From positions 537,501 through 601,500 of the forward strand of contig CAJNDS010001113.1 of the NCBI GenBank assembly GCA_905221605.1: a stretch of DNA of 64,000 nucleotides, written 5' to 3'. Position 1 is the first letter of the stretch. The number at the start of each line of letters is the position of its first letter. This stretch comes from Symbiodinium natans (taxonomy: Eukaryota > Sar > Dinophyceae > Suessiales > Symbiodiniaceae). The notes beneath the pieces were generated by a model that saw nothing but the letters and a program-made list of their open reading frames with translations, made no database searches and was not told the DNA's origin. The translations under genes were made by a program, and so were the position numbers. Positions 36,549 through 47,850 of this stretch are shown here, piece after piece.

Positions 36549-37153
36549 TGGGCCGAAGGGAAGCAAAGTGCCGAATCCGTAACCCCGCAAGTCTTCCTGG
36601 CCAGAAGTCTACCGAGAGTCTGTACCTGGGCCTCTATTTACTTACAGTTCAGTAGTGCTCACCCTCAATTAGTAGGACCTACAGTTCCGTAGTGATTACC
36701 CTCAACTAGTAGGTATGACCATGTATGACCCATACCCTAAACCCGTAAACCTGGAGGTACTGTAGGTAAAGAGGGTGCCAGGTAAAGATCAGGGAGATCG
36801 CCTGATCACGTCTTGGCAGGCTTGGCTCCCACATCATGGAGGTGAAGAAGGCCAGCGCCAAACCCTAAACCCTAAACCTTGAGAGCTCAAGTGTTGAAGC
36901 GCCGTTGGGAAGCAGTTCCAAAGGATAGGAGAAGCCACCGAAAAACCGAGAAGCTCCAAAGGCCTAAGCTCTTCAGGCCATGCCTATTGTACTTGTAGCT
37001 CCCTGTGCCCGCCTTTATCAACTCATTTATTATATTTTATTATATATAAATATTTTTTTTCTGGGGGGGGGGGGGGGGGTGATTCTCAAACTTGTATTGT
37101 AGCATGTTCCTGTGCCATGTGCCCTTCAACAGGTAAGCCCAATAGCCTCTTAG

Positions 37154-37237
37154 GCCCTCAAGAAACTGAAGCTGTGCAGGAGGAGCCTGGCCGAAGCAAG
37201 AGCAACAAGACCACGCTGACCACGCCCGCAAAGGCCT
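37154..37237 (+). CDS. Candidate exon, strand supported but frame uncertain
   Basis: After TTAG|G two frames are plausible: ALKKLKLCRRSLAEARATRP (phase 0, stops) or ETEAVQEEPGRSKSNKTTLT (ending before GTTAAGGG). Confidence 0.33.
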
Positions 37238-37679
37238 GGTTAAGGGTTTAGGGTTTATTTAGGGTTTAGGGCGTTTAGGGTTTAGGGTTTAGGTGCTAGG
37301 ACGTTGTAGGGAGCAGCGTTGCCCCGGGCAAGTGCCGGGCATCACGGGACAGCAGGATATGAGCGAGAACCAGGTTTTGGGTTGAAGGCAGACTGTTAAG
37401 AAGTTAGGCGGTGTTTTGGAGTTAAGCAGGACTAGAGGGCTTAGATTCCTATGTGATGGTTCTGGCATGTGGATGTCCTGGCGTGGCCTCTTTGCTTCAC
37501 GGGCTTGGCGGGCCTACATGGGGATGGTGAATGGGTAAGATAGAGGGCTTCATGATTCGAATGGATTTTTTTTTGGGGGGGGGTATGATAGTATAGTTAT
37601 GAATGGGCCATAAGGGAATACTATTCGCTCTTATTTTTAGTATAATTATGAAGGGGCCACAAGTGGAATACTATTGCTT

Positions 37680-37780
37680 GGTAGCCCAGTGGTACCCTTT
37701 ACCCTTTTTTGGGTTCTGGGTTCCCTTATAAAGTAGCCAACCAAAAAAAGGGTGCCCTTAATGGTTACTGGGCAACTAAG
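37680..37780. mobile_element. P2 inverted-repeat element with GT...AG ends
   Basis: It starts GGTAGCCCAGTGGTACCC and ends GGTTACTGGGCAACTAAG. Confidence 0.85.
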
Positions 37781-37867
37781 ATTAGTAATTATTCCGACCC
37801 CTCTCGTAGATTTCTCGTAGATTCAAAGCTGCCTGGCCTCCGGAAGGCGCCCCAAGTGCCGCCCTTG

Positions 37868-38055
37868 AGGCGCCCTAAACCCTAAACCCTAAACCCTAAA
37901 CCCTAAACCCTAAACCCTAAACCCTAAACCCTAAACCCTAAACCCTAAACCCTAAACCCTAAACCCTAAACCCTAAACCCTAACCCTAGAACCCTAGAAC
38001 CCTAGAACCCTAGAACCCTAGAACCCTAGAACCCTAGAACCCTAGAACCCTAGAA
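37868..38055. repeat. CCCTAAA array grading into CCCTAGAA octamers
   Basis: About 16 heptamers are followed at 37982-38055 by about nine octamers CCCTAGAA. The sharp switch of unit suggests two separate expansion events. Confidence 0.97.
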
Positions 38056-38107
38056 ACCCTAAACCCCACTCACGCCCCCAAGCCCTAAACCCTAAACCCT
38101 GAACAAG

Positions 38108-38194
38108 TCTGGTGAGGACGCCAAGGGGATCAAGCAGATCGAAGGCAAGGGCAAGAATGAGGCGGGGGCAAGCTCAAGAAAGTGCCTTATTCGG
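38108..38194 (+). CDS. Candidate internal exon, Lys-rich
   Basis: Exactly 29 codons in phase 0 from AACAAG| to CGG|GTTTAGGG (SGEDAKGIKQIEGKGKNEAG inside). CCCTAAA array before. Confidence 0.45.
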
Positions 38195-39063
38195 GTTTAG
38201 GGGTTAGGGCTTAGTAGGCTAAGGGTAAAGACCTCAGTCTCCAAGTCCTATGAACCATGGAACCATGTGGTGGTTTCTCTAAAATCTGGTCCTTCTTGGA
38301 TTCCTTGTAGAACTGACCTTGAAGTCAATTAGCTTCTGAAGCTTCTCGAGTTCAGAGTGGCCCTGACGGAGTTAGGATTTTGGGTTCCGGTCGCGTGCGC
38401 CCAGCGACAGGAGTTGTTCCGGTTGAGTATGATGCCCTTGCATCGCCCACATCCAGAAACTCCAAAGACCCCTGTGAATTTGGTGTCATGGCTCCCCAAA
38501 CAGGACCCCTCTACCGTCGTTCTTCGTCCTGAGCTCTAAACCTGCTGCACCGTTGCGGGATGCTAATCCCCCTAGATCGAGACAAACAAGCCCAGAACGC
38601 ACAAGCATCATGTTGCGAGTGCTGGGCGGAAACGTGGTGAACAGGTCGAGCCGAACGTTCTGAGCACTTTCAACCGAGCTGCCGTGGCCTGGAACGAAAA
38701 GTAGATACAGTTGGATTGCTGGCTCGGGCTTGAATATCGAAACAGGAGAGCTATGCATGTTAGCACTTGAACAGACATGGCATTCTCTAGCCCCAGGCAT
38801 GAGTTCTTTGTCCCTAGTGTCCAAGCCTTTGGCCGCACACCTGTATTTCCGTGCGCGGGGTCGAGATTGTAGTCAAGTGTGGTGCAGGATCTCTCCTTTT
38901 GCCAGCTTGTGGCGTACAACAATTTTAGCCGCATGTTACGTGGAAGAGTGTCAAAACACTCCTGTCCTGAAGACCTGCCTTCTGTCGGTAACACCTCACC
39001 CATGAGCCCCAAGTACTCCGAACACTGCCTGTGCTTTGCAAACTCCAGACCGAGTGAGCCCAG

Positions 39064-39189
39064 GTCATGCGGGTCATCCAGCAAGTTGGGTACCTCATGC
39101 GGGATCAACACAAGATCATGGACTCGGTGATGGGCTTGCAGGAGACTTCCTTTAAGGAACCGCGTGCTTCCACACCGGGCCCGCAAAAG
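39064..39189 (+). CDS. Candidate internal exon, helical
   Basis: GCCCAG|G opens 42 phase-0 codons (VMRVIQQVGYLMRDQHKIMD at the start) ending AAG|GTCTCG. Met/Gln/Asp-rich, probably helical. No family recognised. Confidence 0.48.
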
Positions 39190-39575
39190 GTCTCGAAAAC
39201 TGCATTTTTGATTTGATGTCCACACTTGGGTTTTACTCAAGAGCGAACCACACGCCGCCATAGTGGTTTCGTTCTACCAACACCGTGCAACCCTGCTTGT
39301 CCCGATGTTCATGTTGATATTCGCATCTCGCGGCCTCACTCCACATGTCACAGAGCTCGCTTCAGTTCCTGCCATTCACTGCCGTTGCGTGTTTCAGCCA
39401 CGGTGCGGTGATGTTTCAAAAGCCTGTATACATCTTTCTAGACTTATAGAAGTCTCATAGATCCGCAAGAGCATGGCCTTCACAGCTTGGCACAGAGTTT
39501 CGGGCGCCCGCGAGGAGCCTCGTGTCCCCAGTGCCCCAAACCCTAGCATCCATTTGAAACACCGACAAGTGACAG

Positions 39576-39665
39576 GACGAAGACACCACGAAGGTGGGCG
39601 AGGGCGTCCGCCAAGGGCGTTTCGTGCTGATGACGGATCGTTTGTTTGACCCTCGCTTTGATTAA
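39576..39665 (+). CDS. Candidate terminal exon
   Basis: GTGACAG|G opens DEDTTKVGEGVRQGRFVLMT and ends FDPRFD then TAA after 29 codons, phase 0. It would end the plus-strand gene that includes 39064. Confidence 0.48.
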   Translation, partial: DEDTTKVGEGVRQGRFVLMTDRLFDPRFD

Positions 39666-39696
39666 TGAAGGCCCGCGACATTTAAGGCATGAGATT

Positions 39697-39879
39697 TTAG
39701 CCGAGGGCCAATGGATGGAAGACTCTGATCCGAATCATGCCGTAAACCTTGAACAGTGGTTGGATGTGGTTGGCACACATGAACTGGGAATGAAGCCAAA
39801 AGGCGCGAAAGGAGGAACAGACCACAGCCTCCCGAATTCGTTCCAAGTCAAGCCCTTTGATGACCGATCTTGGCCATGC
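39697..39879 (-). CDS. Candidate terminal exon beside a P1 element
   Basis: On the minus strand the P1 end CCCCAAG|G opens 60 phase-0 codons (SVIKGLDLERIREAVVCSSF inside) to a TAA. The plus strand is open too (WMEDSDPNHAVNLEQWLDVV), so this is uncertain. Confidence 0.35.
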   Translation of the reverse strand, partial: AWPRSVIKGLDLERIREAVVCSSFRAFWLHSQFMCANHIQPLFKVYGMIRIRVFHPLALG

Positions 39880-39991
39880 CTTGGGGACCAAATGAATCAG
39901 GTTCATATGCCTTAATGTGATATATATATATATATATATAGGTAGCATAGGGTACATGACCCCAATCTTAGGGTTCATCTGGTCCCCAAGG
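39879..39991. mobile_element. P1 inverted-repeat element
   Basis: The ends are CCTTGGGGACCAAATGAA and GGTTCATCTGGTCCCCAAGG. A (TA)n run lies at the centre. On the minus strand the end CCCCAAG|G leads in frame into a 60-codon open frame at 39697-39879. Confidence 0.85.
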
Positions 39992-40074
39992 TGAGGTACC
40001 TGACCCTAAATCCTAAACCTAAACCCTAAACCCTAAACCCTAAACCCTAAACCTGCAATCCGACTCACCTTAAG

Positions 40075-40156
40075 CGGAGCGTCACATCTGAGGACATGGC
40101 CGACCGCGCGCCTCATGACCACTGTTCCTTCGTGCTGGCTGTCGTCCTGTCTCCTG
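40075..40156 (+). CDS. Candidate exon
   Basis: The frame reads SVTSEDMADRAPHDHCSFVL and stops at GTTTAGGG. It could start at the internal ATG (MADRAPHD). CCCTAAA before, TTTAGGG after. Confidence 0.4.
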
Positions 40157-40635
40157 GTTTAGGGTTTAGGGTTTAGGGTTTAGGGTTCCTGACCGGTTCG
40201 GCTAGAAGGTCTGTGCTAACCAGGACGGGGTTTAGGGTTTAGGGTTTAGGGCTATTATACCCTATAACCCCTTAAAAGCCCCTTTATAGGGTTGATTATG
40301 GGGATTATAGGGCCCAATAGCCCATTTTGGTAAATTCCATACTCCGGATCCGGATGAGCCCGGGGTCATTCACACATCTTGACTGGAGTCTCAAATACAA
40401 AGCTTCGCAAGAGTCTTGAATCAAGAAGTACTTGAAAATGGTAGCAAAAACGCAGTCAGGGACAACGCGGCACACGCGCCTCTAGCATGTAATACTCTGA
40501 GTAAGTACCTAGGGTATGTCGTAAATCTCATGCCCAGCCTCAGAAGCAGAGCAAAGCCCCCTAAACCCCAGCCTTTCCTTCCCGGATGTGGTCCGCAGTT
40601 CTAAAGGCTAACCTGCCAGCACCCCGGAATCCAAT

Positions 40636-40757
40636 GATGGGCTATGACACCCTACAATCCCTTAAAAGGCTCTTTATAGGGGTTCATTCCCTACAATCCC
40701 TTAAAGGGCCCTTTAGAGGGTTCATTTCTGGGGATTTTGAGGCCTTTTAAGCCCATC
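40636..40757. repeat. P7 palindromic repeat
   Basis: GATGGGCTATGACACCC ... CCTTTTAAGCCCATC with CCTACAATCCCTTAAA twice inside. A relative lies at 40250-40324 (GGGCTATTATACCC ... CCCAATAGCCC). Confidence 0.7.
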
Positions 40758-41116
40758 CTGGATGACAAGGTTTCACATGATCATTCGGGCGCTATCACTG
40801 CGGCTCCTGTACCACCGCGCGGCAATCAGCCTGCAGAAGAGGCCGCCGAGCCGCTGCTTTGGGATAGTGGTTCGAGGCAAAATCTTGCAAATGCGCATCC
40901 CCTGAGAAGGCCCGATTGCAACACCCGAGGGATTCTTTCTCAGGGTCAGAGCAGCGTCTCAACGTTTCGGAGGTTCCTTGTTCGTACAATTCCAATGCAA
41001 GAGTTCTCAAGACTTGCCCCATCAGATGTAGCGATTGCACTCAAAAGGCTCCAGGGAAGCTTAGAAGCATTTAAAGGAGCGTTGTCCGACTCAGGTCCAA
41101 GGTTGCACATTTGCAG

Positions 41117-41284
41117 GCCCCAATCCCTGCCGAGAACAGGTATAGATACCTCAAGAAGAAAAAGAAGTCGTTGAACGCCGTGGCGCCGGCCATCTGCATT
41201 CAACGCTTCTGGCGCGGCCTTCGGGCCGGGCTGCAAATTGCACGACCCTTGGGCGCTTCGTTTGTTTTGATTTCGGCATCGAGG
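41117..41284 (+). CDS. Candidate exon with an IQ motif
   Basis: CATTTGCAG|G opens APIPAENRYRYLKKKKKSLN in phase 0, then AICIQRFWRGLRAG, which fits an IQ (calmodulin-binding) motif IQxxxRG. The frame runs 56 codons to AGG|GTTTTG. It may be the first of three IQ-like exons. The whole protein is not identified; IQ motifs occur in many cytoskeletal and flagellar proteins. Confidence 0.45.
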
Positions 41285-41460
41285 GTTTTGCAAGCGTTTC
41301 CAGGCCTACTCTATCATGGGGCCAAAAAATCAGGGGCCCCTAATATAGAGCCCCAACTAGTAGTTAGTCGAACTTCTAAATGTCGGAGAATCTTCACTGC
41401 CGCATCCCTAAGCGAAAAACAGACCTGCAGTATCCTACATCATACATACCCCAACCCCAG

Positions 41461-41580
41461 GAATGGAGATGGCGGTGGAAAAAATCCAGCACACCTACCG
41501 GGCCAAGCGTTGGAACCAGCGCGCGGCGAAGTTCTTAGAGGCCGAGTTTGGGCATTCTGACCTGAGGCATTCCCAGTTCG
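41461..41580 (+). CDS. Candidate exon with an IQ-like motif
   Basis: CCCCAG|GA then MEMAVEKIQHTYRAKRWNQR: IQHTYRAKRW fits an IQ-like motif. The start is phase 1, which does not match the phase-0 end proposed at 41284, so one border is wrong or an exon is missing. Confidence 0.4.
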
Positions 41581-42293
41581 AGGGGTTTGTCGTGGCTGTT
41601 GGTGGAATGTGGTGTTTAGAATCGCTTGTTCTGATCGCTGTGCAGCGCCTTTGAGAACTTCGTGCCCGGTCGACAGTTGCTATTCGCAGGCGTGCAGGTG
41701 AAGTGGTGGTTACGTTTCGGTCACGGGCCAGGTTTCATCTGACGCTGGCAAATAGTTCAACGGGCAGTCCACTTTCGTAGTCCTTGTCTCGCTGGTTCAC
41801 AAGCAGCAATTAATACTGTCGCAAACCGCAACCCCACAGCGAAAAGAAGAGAGTCCTGCAAAAGTCCCGGCAAATACCCCACTCCCACAGAATCCCGCAT
41901 TCAGTGTCCAATCCCGCAGAGTATCCCGAAGTATCCCTACCTGTCCAAAAAAAGCGGCAGCATGGCTCCCACATTGCTTAGGTTTGGTGTGGGGACTATC
42001 AAAGTAAACCCTAAACGTTAATTCGTCTTGATCCCGCACCCTTCGGTGTGGTTTGGCGTGGGTTTGGGATGATGAAAAAGGGGGAAGGGGCTGTGTGTGC
42101 GGGTGTGGGGGTTGGGCTGCTGAACCCGAAGCCCTACAATTATACTACCTGCACCAATAGCCGCACCCATGCTACGCATCAAGTTCCCTAAGCCCCAAAC
42201 CCTCAAGCCTCAACCCTAAACCCTAAACCCTAAACCCCAAACCCTCAACCCTAAACCCTAAACCCTAAACCCTAAACCCTAAACCCTCAGCAG

Positions 42294-42386
42294 GCCACGC
42301 TGCGCATGCAGCGCGTGTGGCAAGGAGCGCTGATCCGGCTGTGGATTCGAAGGCCTGCGGGTGGCAGTGGCTTTGGGCCCACCAGG
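42294..42386 (+). CDS. Candidate exon with an IQ-like motif
   Basis: CAGCAG|G opens exactly 31 phase-0 codons (ATLRMQRVWQGALIRLWIRR) ending AGG|GTTTAGGG. CCCTAAA array upstream, TTTAGGG array downstream. MQRVWQGALIRLW is IQ-like with Met for Ile. Confidence 0.45.
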
Positions 42387-43192
42387 GTTTAGGGTTTAGG
42401 GTTTAGGGTTTCGGGTTTAGGGTTTAGGGTTTAGGGTTTAGGGTTTAGGGTTTAGGGTTTGGGGTATAGGGTTTAGGGTTTAGGGCTTAGGGTTTACCTT
42501 CAGAATGCAGTTGAGCACCATGTCCCCGACAGTGCAGATCATCAAAACGCAAGCTCCGAAAACTGCGCCTTGCTTGATCCCGAAGTGGTCGAGTCTGCTC
42601 ACATTTGTAAAGGGTGCGACTGATTTGTGAGGGTTGTGAAGGATTCCGTTCAGGACCTGTGAATGGTCGGTTTTTTGTTCTTGCATGGGCCTTGGTCCTT
42701 GCGCTGTGGATTCTGCTGCCCAGCAAGTGTCCCCGATGCTGTGAAGGCTTCACGCTTCGGCCATTGACATTCAGCGATATGCCTCGCCCTCATTGTTTTT
42801 CGTTGTTCAGACGCGGGCTACAGCCTAAGCAGAGTTTCAATTGAGTCCGTCAACCTAAACGTGCGACCTGTTTGCAGGTTAGATGTTCCTTTAATTACTT
42901 GTTGAGATCGTACCGTAAGGCGTCCAACATGCATGTTCTTCGCATCAGCGCCAGTCATCTTAGCCAGTCTGTTTGTCCGATCCAGCCTTATTGCACATGT
43001 GCACACAACGGGCCGAGTGGTTCGAGTCAAGAAGGTCGTGCGTCCCTCCTCTGTCACTAGGCCACTAAGCCCCTCCCGCATGTAAACATCCGGGCAATGG
43101 AGACTAGGTAGGTCTTTGGGACAGTTTGTATTTTCCGGGGCTACTAGAATCCCGATGAGGACAGTATGTATAAGGGGGTGAACATCCCAACC

Positions 43193-43267
43193 TCAGAGCC
43201 CCGAGATGGCTCCAGCTGAGCCCAGACCTTTCAAGACCCTGAAGCCTTGAACAAGTTGCCTCAAGCC
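43193..43267 (-). CDS. Candidate terminal exon beside a P1 element
   Basis: The P1 end CCCCAG|G opens GLRQLVQGFRVLKGLGSAGA in phase 0, stop after 24 codons. Short, so chance openness is possible. Confidence 0.3.
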   Translation of the reverse strand, partial: GLRQLVQGFRVLKGLGSAGAISGL

Positions 43268-43365
43268 CTGGGGACCAAACGAACTCTAAAATTGGGGTCA
43301 TATACCCATGACTGCTCTGATTCCTATTAAGGTATATGAACCATAAACCCATGTCGTCCCCAAGG
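43267..43365. mobile_element. P1 inverted-repeat element
   Basis: The copy runs CCTGGGGACCAAACGAACTC ... CGTCCCCAAGG, with the internal GGGGTCATATACCC and TTCCTATTAAGGTATATG blocks of the family. Confidence 0.87.
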
Positions 43366-43909
43366 AAGTGTCTCCTTATCTGTCACCTCCGAAGGCACGC
43401 GGACTTTTGGTACGGGTGGCTCTGGACAGATTCGGCCGCGAGTTGCTGAAGAAGAGCCAGGCGGAAACCTCTAATTAGAACGCTCCAAACCTCAAACCCC
43501 AAACCCCAAACCCCAAACCCCAAACCCTAAACCCTAAACCCTAAACCCTAAATGTATATGTACATACACATAGATGAATGTTGTAGGCCGAGGGAACAAG
43601 GAACTAAGATTGCACAAGGGACCCATGGAAGCCAATCTTATTTCCTGGCCAGGCATGAAAACAAACATGGGATTTACATGTATGTATGTATATATATATA
43701 TATATATATATTTTTATTTTCTGTTTATTTATTGGTTTATGTATTTATTTATTTATTATGTATTTTCTTTATGTAAACATATCAATACTTTGTCCGCAGG
43801 AATTAAGAACCAAGATTGCCAGGGTCTACCAATTTTGACTAGACTAGCCCAGCAAGAAACAGTCGCTGGGGAGCAAACATAGCCCAGCAAGAAACAGTCA
43901 CTGGGGAGC

Positions 43910-44098
43910 AAACACGAAAGGTTTGAGGTTGCTCAGGGTCTGATTGCTTAGCACGTCGGGCGTGCAGTTTCCGGGATGCAGGAAGTAGTCAAGCCAGAAC
44001 GTTTCCAGTGCCAGGTTTGGTACAGTCACAATATGACTATGGCTTGTGTCATGCGGCATCTGCTCGAGCCGACGGACAATGAGTTCATAAAACGGCAT
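43910..44098 (-). CDS. Candidate exon, unknown
   Basis: The frame contains FYELIVRRLEQMPHDTSHSH and ALETFWLDYFLHPGNCTPDV, with strong protein-like composition over about 60 codons. The left border lies in a 35-bp duplicated segment (43848-43912). No family recognised. Confidence 0.35.
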
Positions 44099-44692
44099 CG
44101 GTCATGGTTAAGAACAGAAATGGTAAGAAATGGTCACGGTTAAGAACAAGAAGAAATTGTGGCTTCGCCCTTTGGTTTGTCGCATTGGGGACGGTTAGGT
44201 GGCGTTCGGGCCAGTTTGGGTGGAGTGGGTGGGGAGCCCCTGCAAAGGCAGAGCTGAACGGCCTCAACCGAAGGAGAAGCGAGCTCAGCGAAAGCGAGCC
44301 TGGCATTTGGGTTTCAGCTTGTTTTACAGGGTTTAGGGTTTAGGGTTGAGGTTTAGGGTTTAGGGTGTTGAATACCTGTCTGCGGACTGCGTCATTCAAT
44401 CCTCGTTGGGGTCCTTTGAACTACACGGAGGGGCGCCCTCACTATACTCACTATACTAAAGGGACTTAACACCTAAGCATTCGGATCCTTGCAAACCAAT
44501 GTAAATTAGGCCCCTTTAATTCACGTGTTTGTTCCACGTGTGGTAGCAGGATTTCAGGCATGTAGGGCTTGTCGGCAGAGAGATTTTTCTGCAAGGTGCC
44601 CAGCTTGCAGGCTTGACGTGAGCCGTTGGGCACTCAATTCATTTGGCAGCCACTAGAGCTGGCAAAACTGCGGGATCCTGACCCGAGAAAAT

Positions 44693-44863
44693 TATCCCTA
44701 AACCCTAAACCTTAAACCCTAAACCCTAAACCCCAAACCCCAAACCCCAAACCCCAAACCCTAAACCCTAAACCCTAAACCCTAAACCCTAAACCCTAAA
44801 CCCTAAACCCTAAACCCTAAACCCTAAACCCTAAACCCTAAACCCTAAACCCTAAACCCTAAA
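44693..44863. repeat. CCCTAAA array
   Basis: About 24 units, four of them CCCCAAA. It ends ten bases before a candidate exon. Confidence 0.97.
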
Positions 44864-44873
44864 CCAAGCTAAG

Positions 44874-44935
44874 GAATACTGGGCCCGAGCTGCCTCTTTG
44901 GTGGGCAAGTGCCGGGACTTGAAGTGGGAGTTCAT
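44874..44935 (+). CDS. Candidate exon
   Basis: CTAAG|G opens EYWARAASLVGKCRDLKWEF in phase 0. A P5 element begins a few bases later and the donor is not clear. Confidence 0.35.
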
Positions 44936-44943
44936 CCTAATTT

Positions 44944-45147
44944 GGGATGTTCCCCCTTATACTAACTTAGGGTTTAGGGTTTAGGGTTTAGGGTTTAGGG
45001 TTTAGGGTTTAGGGTTCAGGGTTCAGGGTTTAGGGTTTAGGGTTTAGGGTTAGGGTTCCCTTGTACTGACAGCTCCTTAAGAATGATAATCACAGGGGGT
45101 ACTCTAATCCCGATTAAGGACTGTTAGCATAAGGGGGGAACATCCCC
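44944..45147. mobile_element. P5 inverted-repeat element carrying a TTTAGGG array
   Basis: GGGATGTTCCCCCTTATACT at the left and GCATAAGGGGGGAACATCCC at the right are inverted copies. A telomere-like block lies between at 44968-45055. Related copies at 54682-54782 (whole), 43141-43190 and 12680-12735 (half) lack it. Confidence 0.75.
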
Positions 45148-45459
45148 AATCCTAACTCAGGCCTACATGCTCAGCGGTTTTGGTGAAAGGCTGTCGTTGT
45201 CAGTGAATCCAAATTCTTGATTGACAAGTCGCTTCGTGCTATTATGGATCCTGAATTCTGTTGATGAAGCGGGTGCTGTCTTTGCTCATTCTGCCTTGCG
45301 CTGCTCGGTACTGCCGATCAGCACTATGCGTGTCAGAAGCCGTCATGTCAAGCAGCAGCTTCGCCAGCGGCGGGCGCAAGGAGGGTCATCTGCAGTTCGA
45401 GCCCCTGCCCCCTTATACCCCCCCTTATAGGACCACTGATAACCCCATAAACCCTAAAC

Positions 45460-45584
45460 TGTAAGTCCCCTAAGAGCTCAGGTGCCGCATCAATCTCAGC
45501 AAACACCGGGATCGAAACGTCGATCTTCGAAGGACGCTCGTCTACAGTAGCTGTAACAGACATTCCTGGGGCCTGGAGTGTCAT
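45460..45584 (-). CDS. Candidate exon
   Basis: ATG at 45584 starts MTLQAPGMSVTATVDERPSK ... DVSIPVFAEIDAAPELLGDL; coding-like. Unknown family. Confidence 0.3.
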
Positions 45585-45689
45585 TCGAGAAATTCAGCTG
45601 CGAGAGGGTTCATGTACCTTTGCACGGGTCAGGGTCTCCTAAGCCTAAAGAGGTCTTGATCTACCATTTGCTTAATAAACCCAAAAGAA

Positions 45690-45860
45690 ACAAAAACTAA
45701 TAATCCCTATACTACCCTTATAAGGAAGAATCTCTTTGATACAAAAAAGCTGATAATCCTCATATTACCCTTATAAGGAAGAATCTTTTTCATAAAGAAA
45801 ACTAATAATCCCTAAAGAAAACTAATAATCCCTATATTGCCCTTACAAGGAAGACTTGTT
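45690..45860. repeat. About 50-bp tandem repeat
   Basis: Three units carry AACTAATAATCCCTATAT and CCCTTATAAGGAAGA. Single related copies lie at about 3385, 5006 and 47115. Confidence 0.85.
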
Positions 45861-46140
45861 TTTTGAGGGGGGGGGGGGTGGGGTTCTTAAGCAATTAATA
45901 GTGATATGGACCCCATGTCCGACCCCATCTCCAAAGTCTCAAGCTGCTGCTTGAGCTGCTGTAGCTGCTTGAGGCTGTAAGGAAGGCCTACCCATGGTTT
46001 AGGGTTTAGGGTTTGGGGTTTAGGGTTTAGGGTCTAGGGGGTTTAGGGGGTTTAGAGTTTAGGGGGTTTAGGTTTTAGGGTTTAGGGTTTAGGGTTTGGG
46101 GTTTAGGGTTTAGGGCCATTCTCCCTCCTTCCTGGCGCAG

Positions 46141-46211
46141 GAACGCCGCGTCGACGCTGAAGTCCAAGCAGGCGCGCATCCTGGACAAGCAGCGCCTCGG
46201 CCGAGAAATAG
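46141..46211 (+). CDS. Candidate exon
   Basis: CTGGCGCAG precedes the frame AASTLKSKQARILDKQRLGR, a basic helix. TTTAGGG arrays lie on both sides. Another frame is also open. Confidence 0.35.
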
Positions 46212-46708
46212 GACGGATTAGGGTTTAGGGTTTAGGGTTTAGGGTTTAGGGTTTAGGGTTTAGGGTTTAGGGTTTAGGGTTTAGGGTTTAGGGGGCTCTG
46301 TGTGTGTGCATGATACAGTGGTTCGCAATCGGCAGAATAGTCTCGGGCTTTCAGGCGACTTGTCTCTTGGCTTGCTTCGAGTGCTTTACTTGCGTTTGTT
46401 CAGGCAATGAAGGGGAGAGAAACCTTTGCAACTTTACTTAAAGTTCAGATTGCTGGGGCTGACGGGCTAGGGTGTCGGGAGCAGGGTCGGTCAAGGAGCT
46501 CTGAAGAGATCCCGGAACCAGTTTCCTGAAACAGAAGTTACCAGAAATCACGTCGCACTGGCTAGTCCAAGCCGAGGCCCCACTTCTGCAACCCTTTGAC
46601 CATCGTTGAACACACCCTAAACCCTAACCTCTATACCCTAAACCCTAAACCCTAAAACCCTAAACCCTACCAATTCAGAGTGCCCTTCGGGTTCTTGCGG
46701 TCTTACAG

Positions 46709-46770
46709 GGAAGGAGAGCTCCTCCTTTCGGAATTGCCCAATATCGTCGGGAAGCTGGAAGCCGTCCCTA
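46709..46770 (+). CDS. Candidate exon
   Basis: TCTTACAG|G precedes EGELLLSELPNIVGKLEAVP. CCCTAAA before, TTTAGGG after. Confidence 0.35.
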
Positions 46771-46858
46771 TTTAGGGTTTAGGGTTTAGGGTTTGGGGTT
46801 TAGGGTCTAGGGTTTAGGGCCATCCATCCCAGTTACAGGATGTTCAGCATGCTTGCAG

Positions 46859-46985
46859 ACTTTCCTTAGCAGCACTGTGCTCAGGAAGAAGATCAAGATG
46901 AAGGGCTCTCTCCAGCCCATCCGGCATTCGGTCTTTGAGAACTTCTGCGCGGTTGCGAGGCGCACTCAGGACCCTCGGAATGAGC
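46859..46985 (+). CDS. Candidate exon, basic
   Basis: CTTGCAG opens 42 codons: TFLSSTVLRKKIKMKGSLQP ... VFENFCAVARRTQDPRNE, ending before GTTTAGGG. No family recognised. Confidence 0.48.
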
Positions 46986-47529
46986 GTTTAGGGTTGAGGG
47001 GTTAGGGTTTAGGGTTTAGGGTTTAATGGGTTTTCAGGCTTCAGAGGTCCAGGCTTAGATTTGTGCCTTCACGGAGCTGTTGCATGCCTAGACAACCAAT
47101 CGTCATAAAACCAATATACTACTATTTGCTTAAAAAAGAATGAAAAACAAAAATCCCTATATTACCCTGAATAAGCATTATTAATTTTTCGGGTTCTTAA
47201 TATAGTGTAAGGGCATAAGCTATAGCATCCAAGAAGAATATGACATGGCCGTCAGCCCAGGACCAGGCGATTCCCGGTCGATTCGGTGCGGCTCGCTCGG
47301 AAGTGTTCCTTGGAGATGGTTGGGTTGAGGGTTAGGGTTTAGGGCTTGGGGCTTAGGGTTTAGGGTTTAGGGTTTTGTGAGTTTCAAGGCCTTTGCAGCT
47401 ATTTGGGTGGCTAAGGCTTCATGCGGGAGGGGCAAAACTCTTCCCATGATAAGGGGGCTGATGATGGCTACAGTGAAGGAATGCTTTTGTGAAAAGGATG
47501 TCCACAACCCCTTGCAAATTTTGAGACAC

Positions 47530-47718
47530 GAGAGGCCCCACTGCAAGCCCGGAATCCGAAATTCCGCCACGCGCCCGGAAGCTCAGGCTGGAAGAGGTTC
47601 GCAAGTGCCACCGGCGTCTGAATCGGACCATGGCGGCCGACGAGTATGCCGCTGACCCGAAGATGAAGACTCCGGTGCATGCAGCTGCGAAGCGCGGGCA
47701 AGCAGCCATGCCACTTGG
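47530..47718 (+). CDS. Candidate exon, highly charged helix
   Basis: The frame includes RKLRLEEVRKCHRRLNRTMA and DEYAADPKMKTPVHAAAKRG and ends before GTGTGC. The exact acceptor is unresolved. Confidence 0.48.
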
Positions 47719-47850
47719 GTGTGCTTCTTTAGGGTTTAGGGTTTAGGGTTTAGGGTTTAGGGTTTAGGGTTTAGGGTTTAGGGTTTAGGGTTTAGGGTTT
47801 AGGGTTTAGGGTTTATGGTGGTCTTAGTCTTGTACTGAACACACATATGA

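Noticed and set aside
38608-39261. Minus ORF of 217 codons
   Set aside because: No motif, and the plus strand has a phase-0 AG|G exon (39064-39189) within it.
42480-42686. Minus exon with a membrane-like segment (GAVFGACVLMICTVGDMVL)
   Set aside because: Three frames are open at this island, including the plus strand; no basis to choose.
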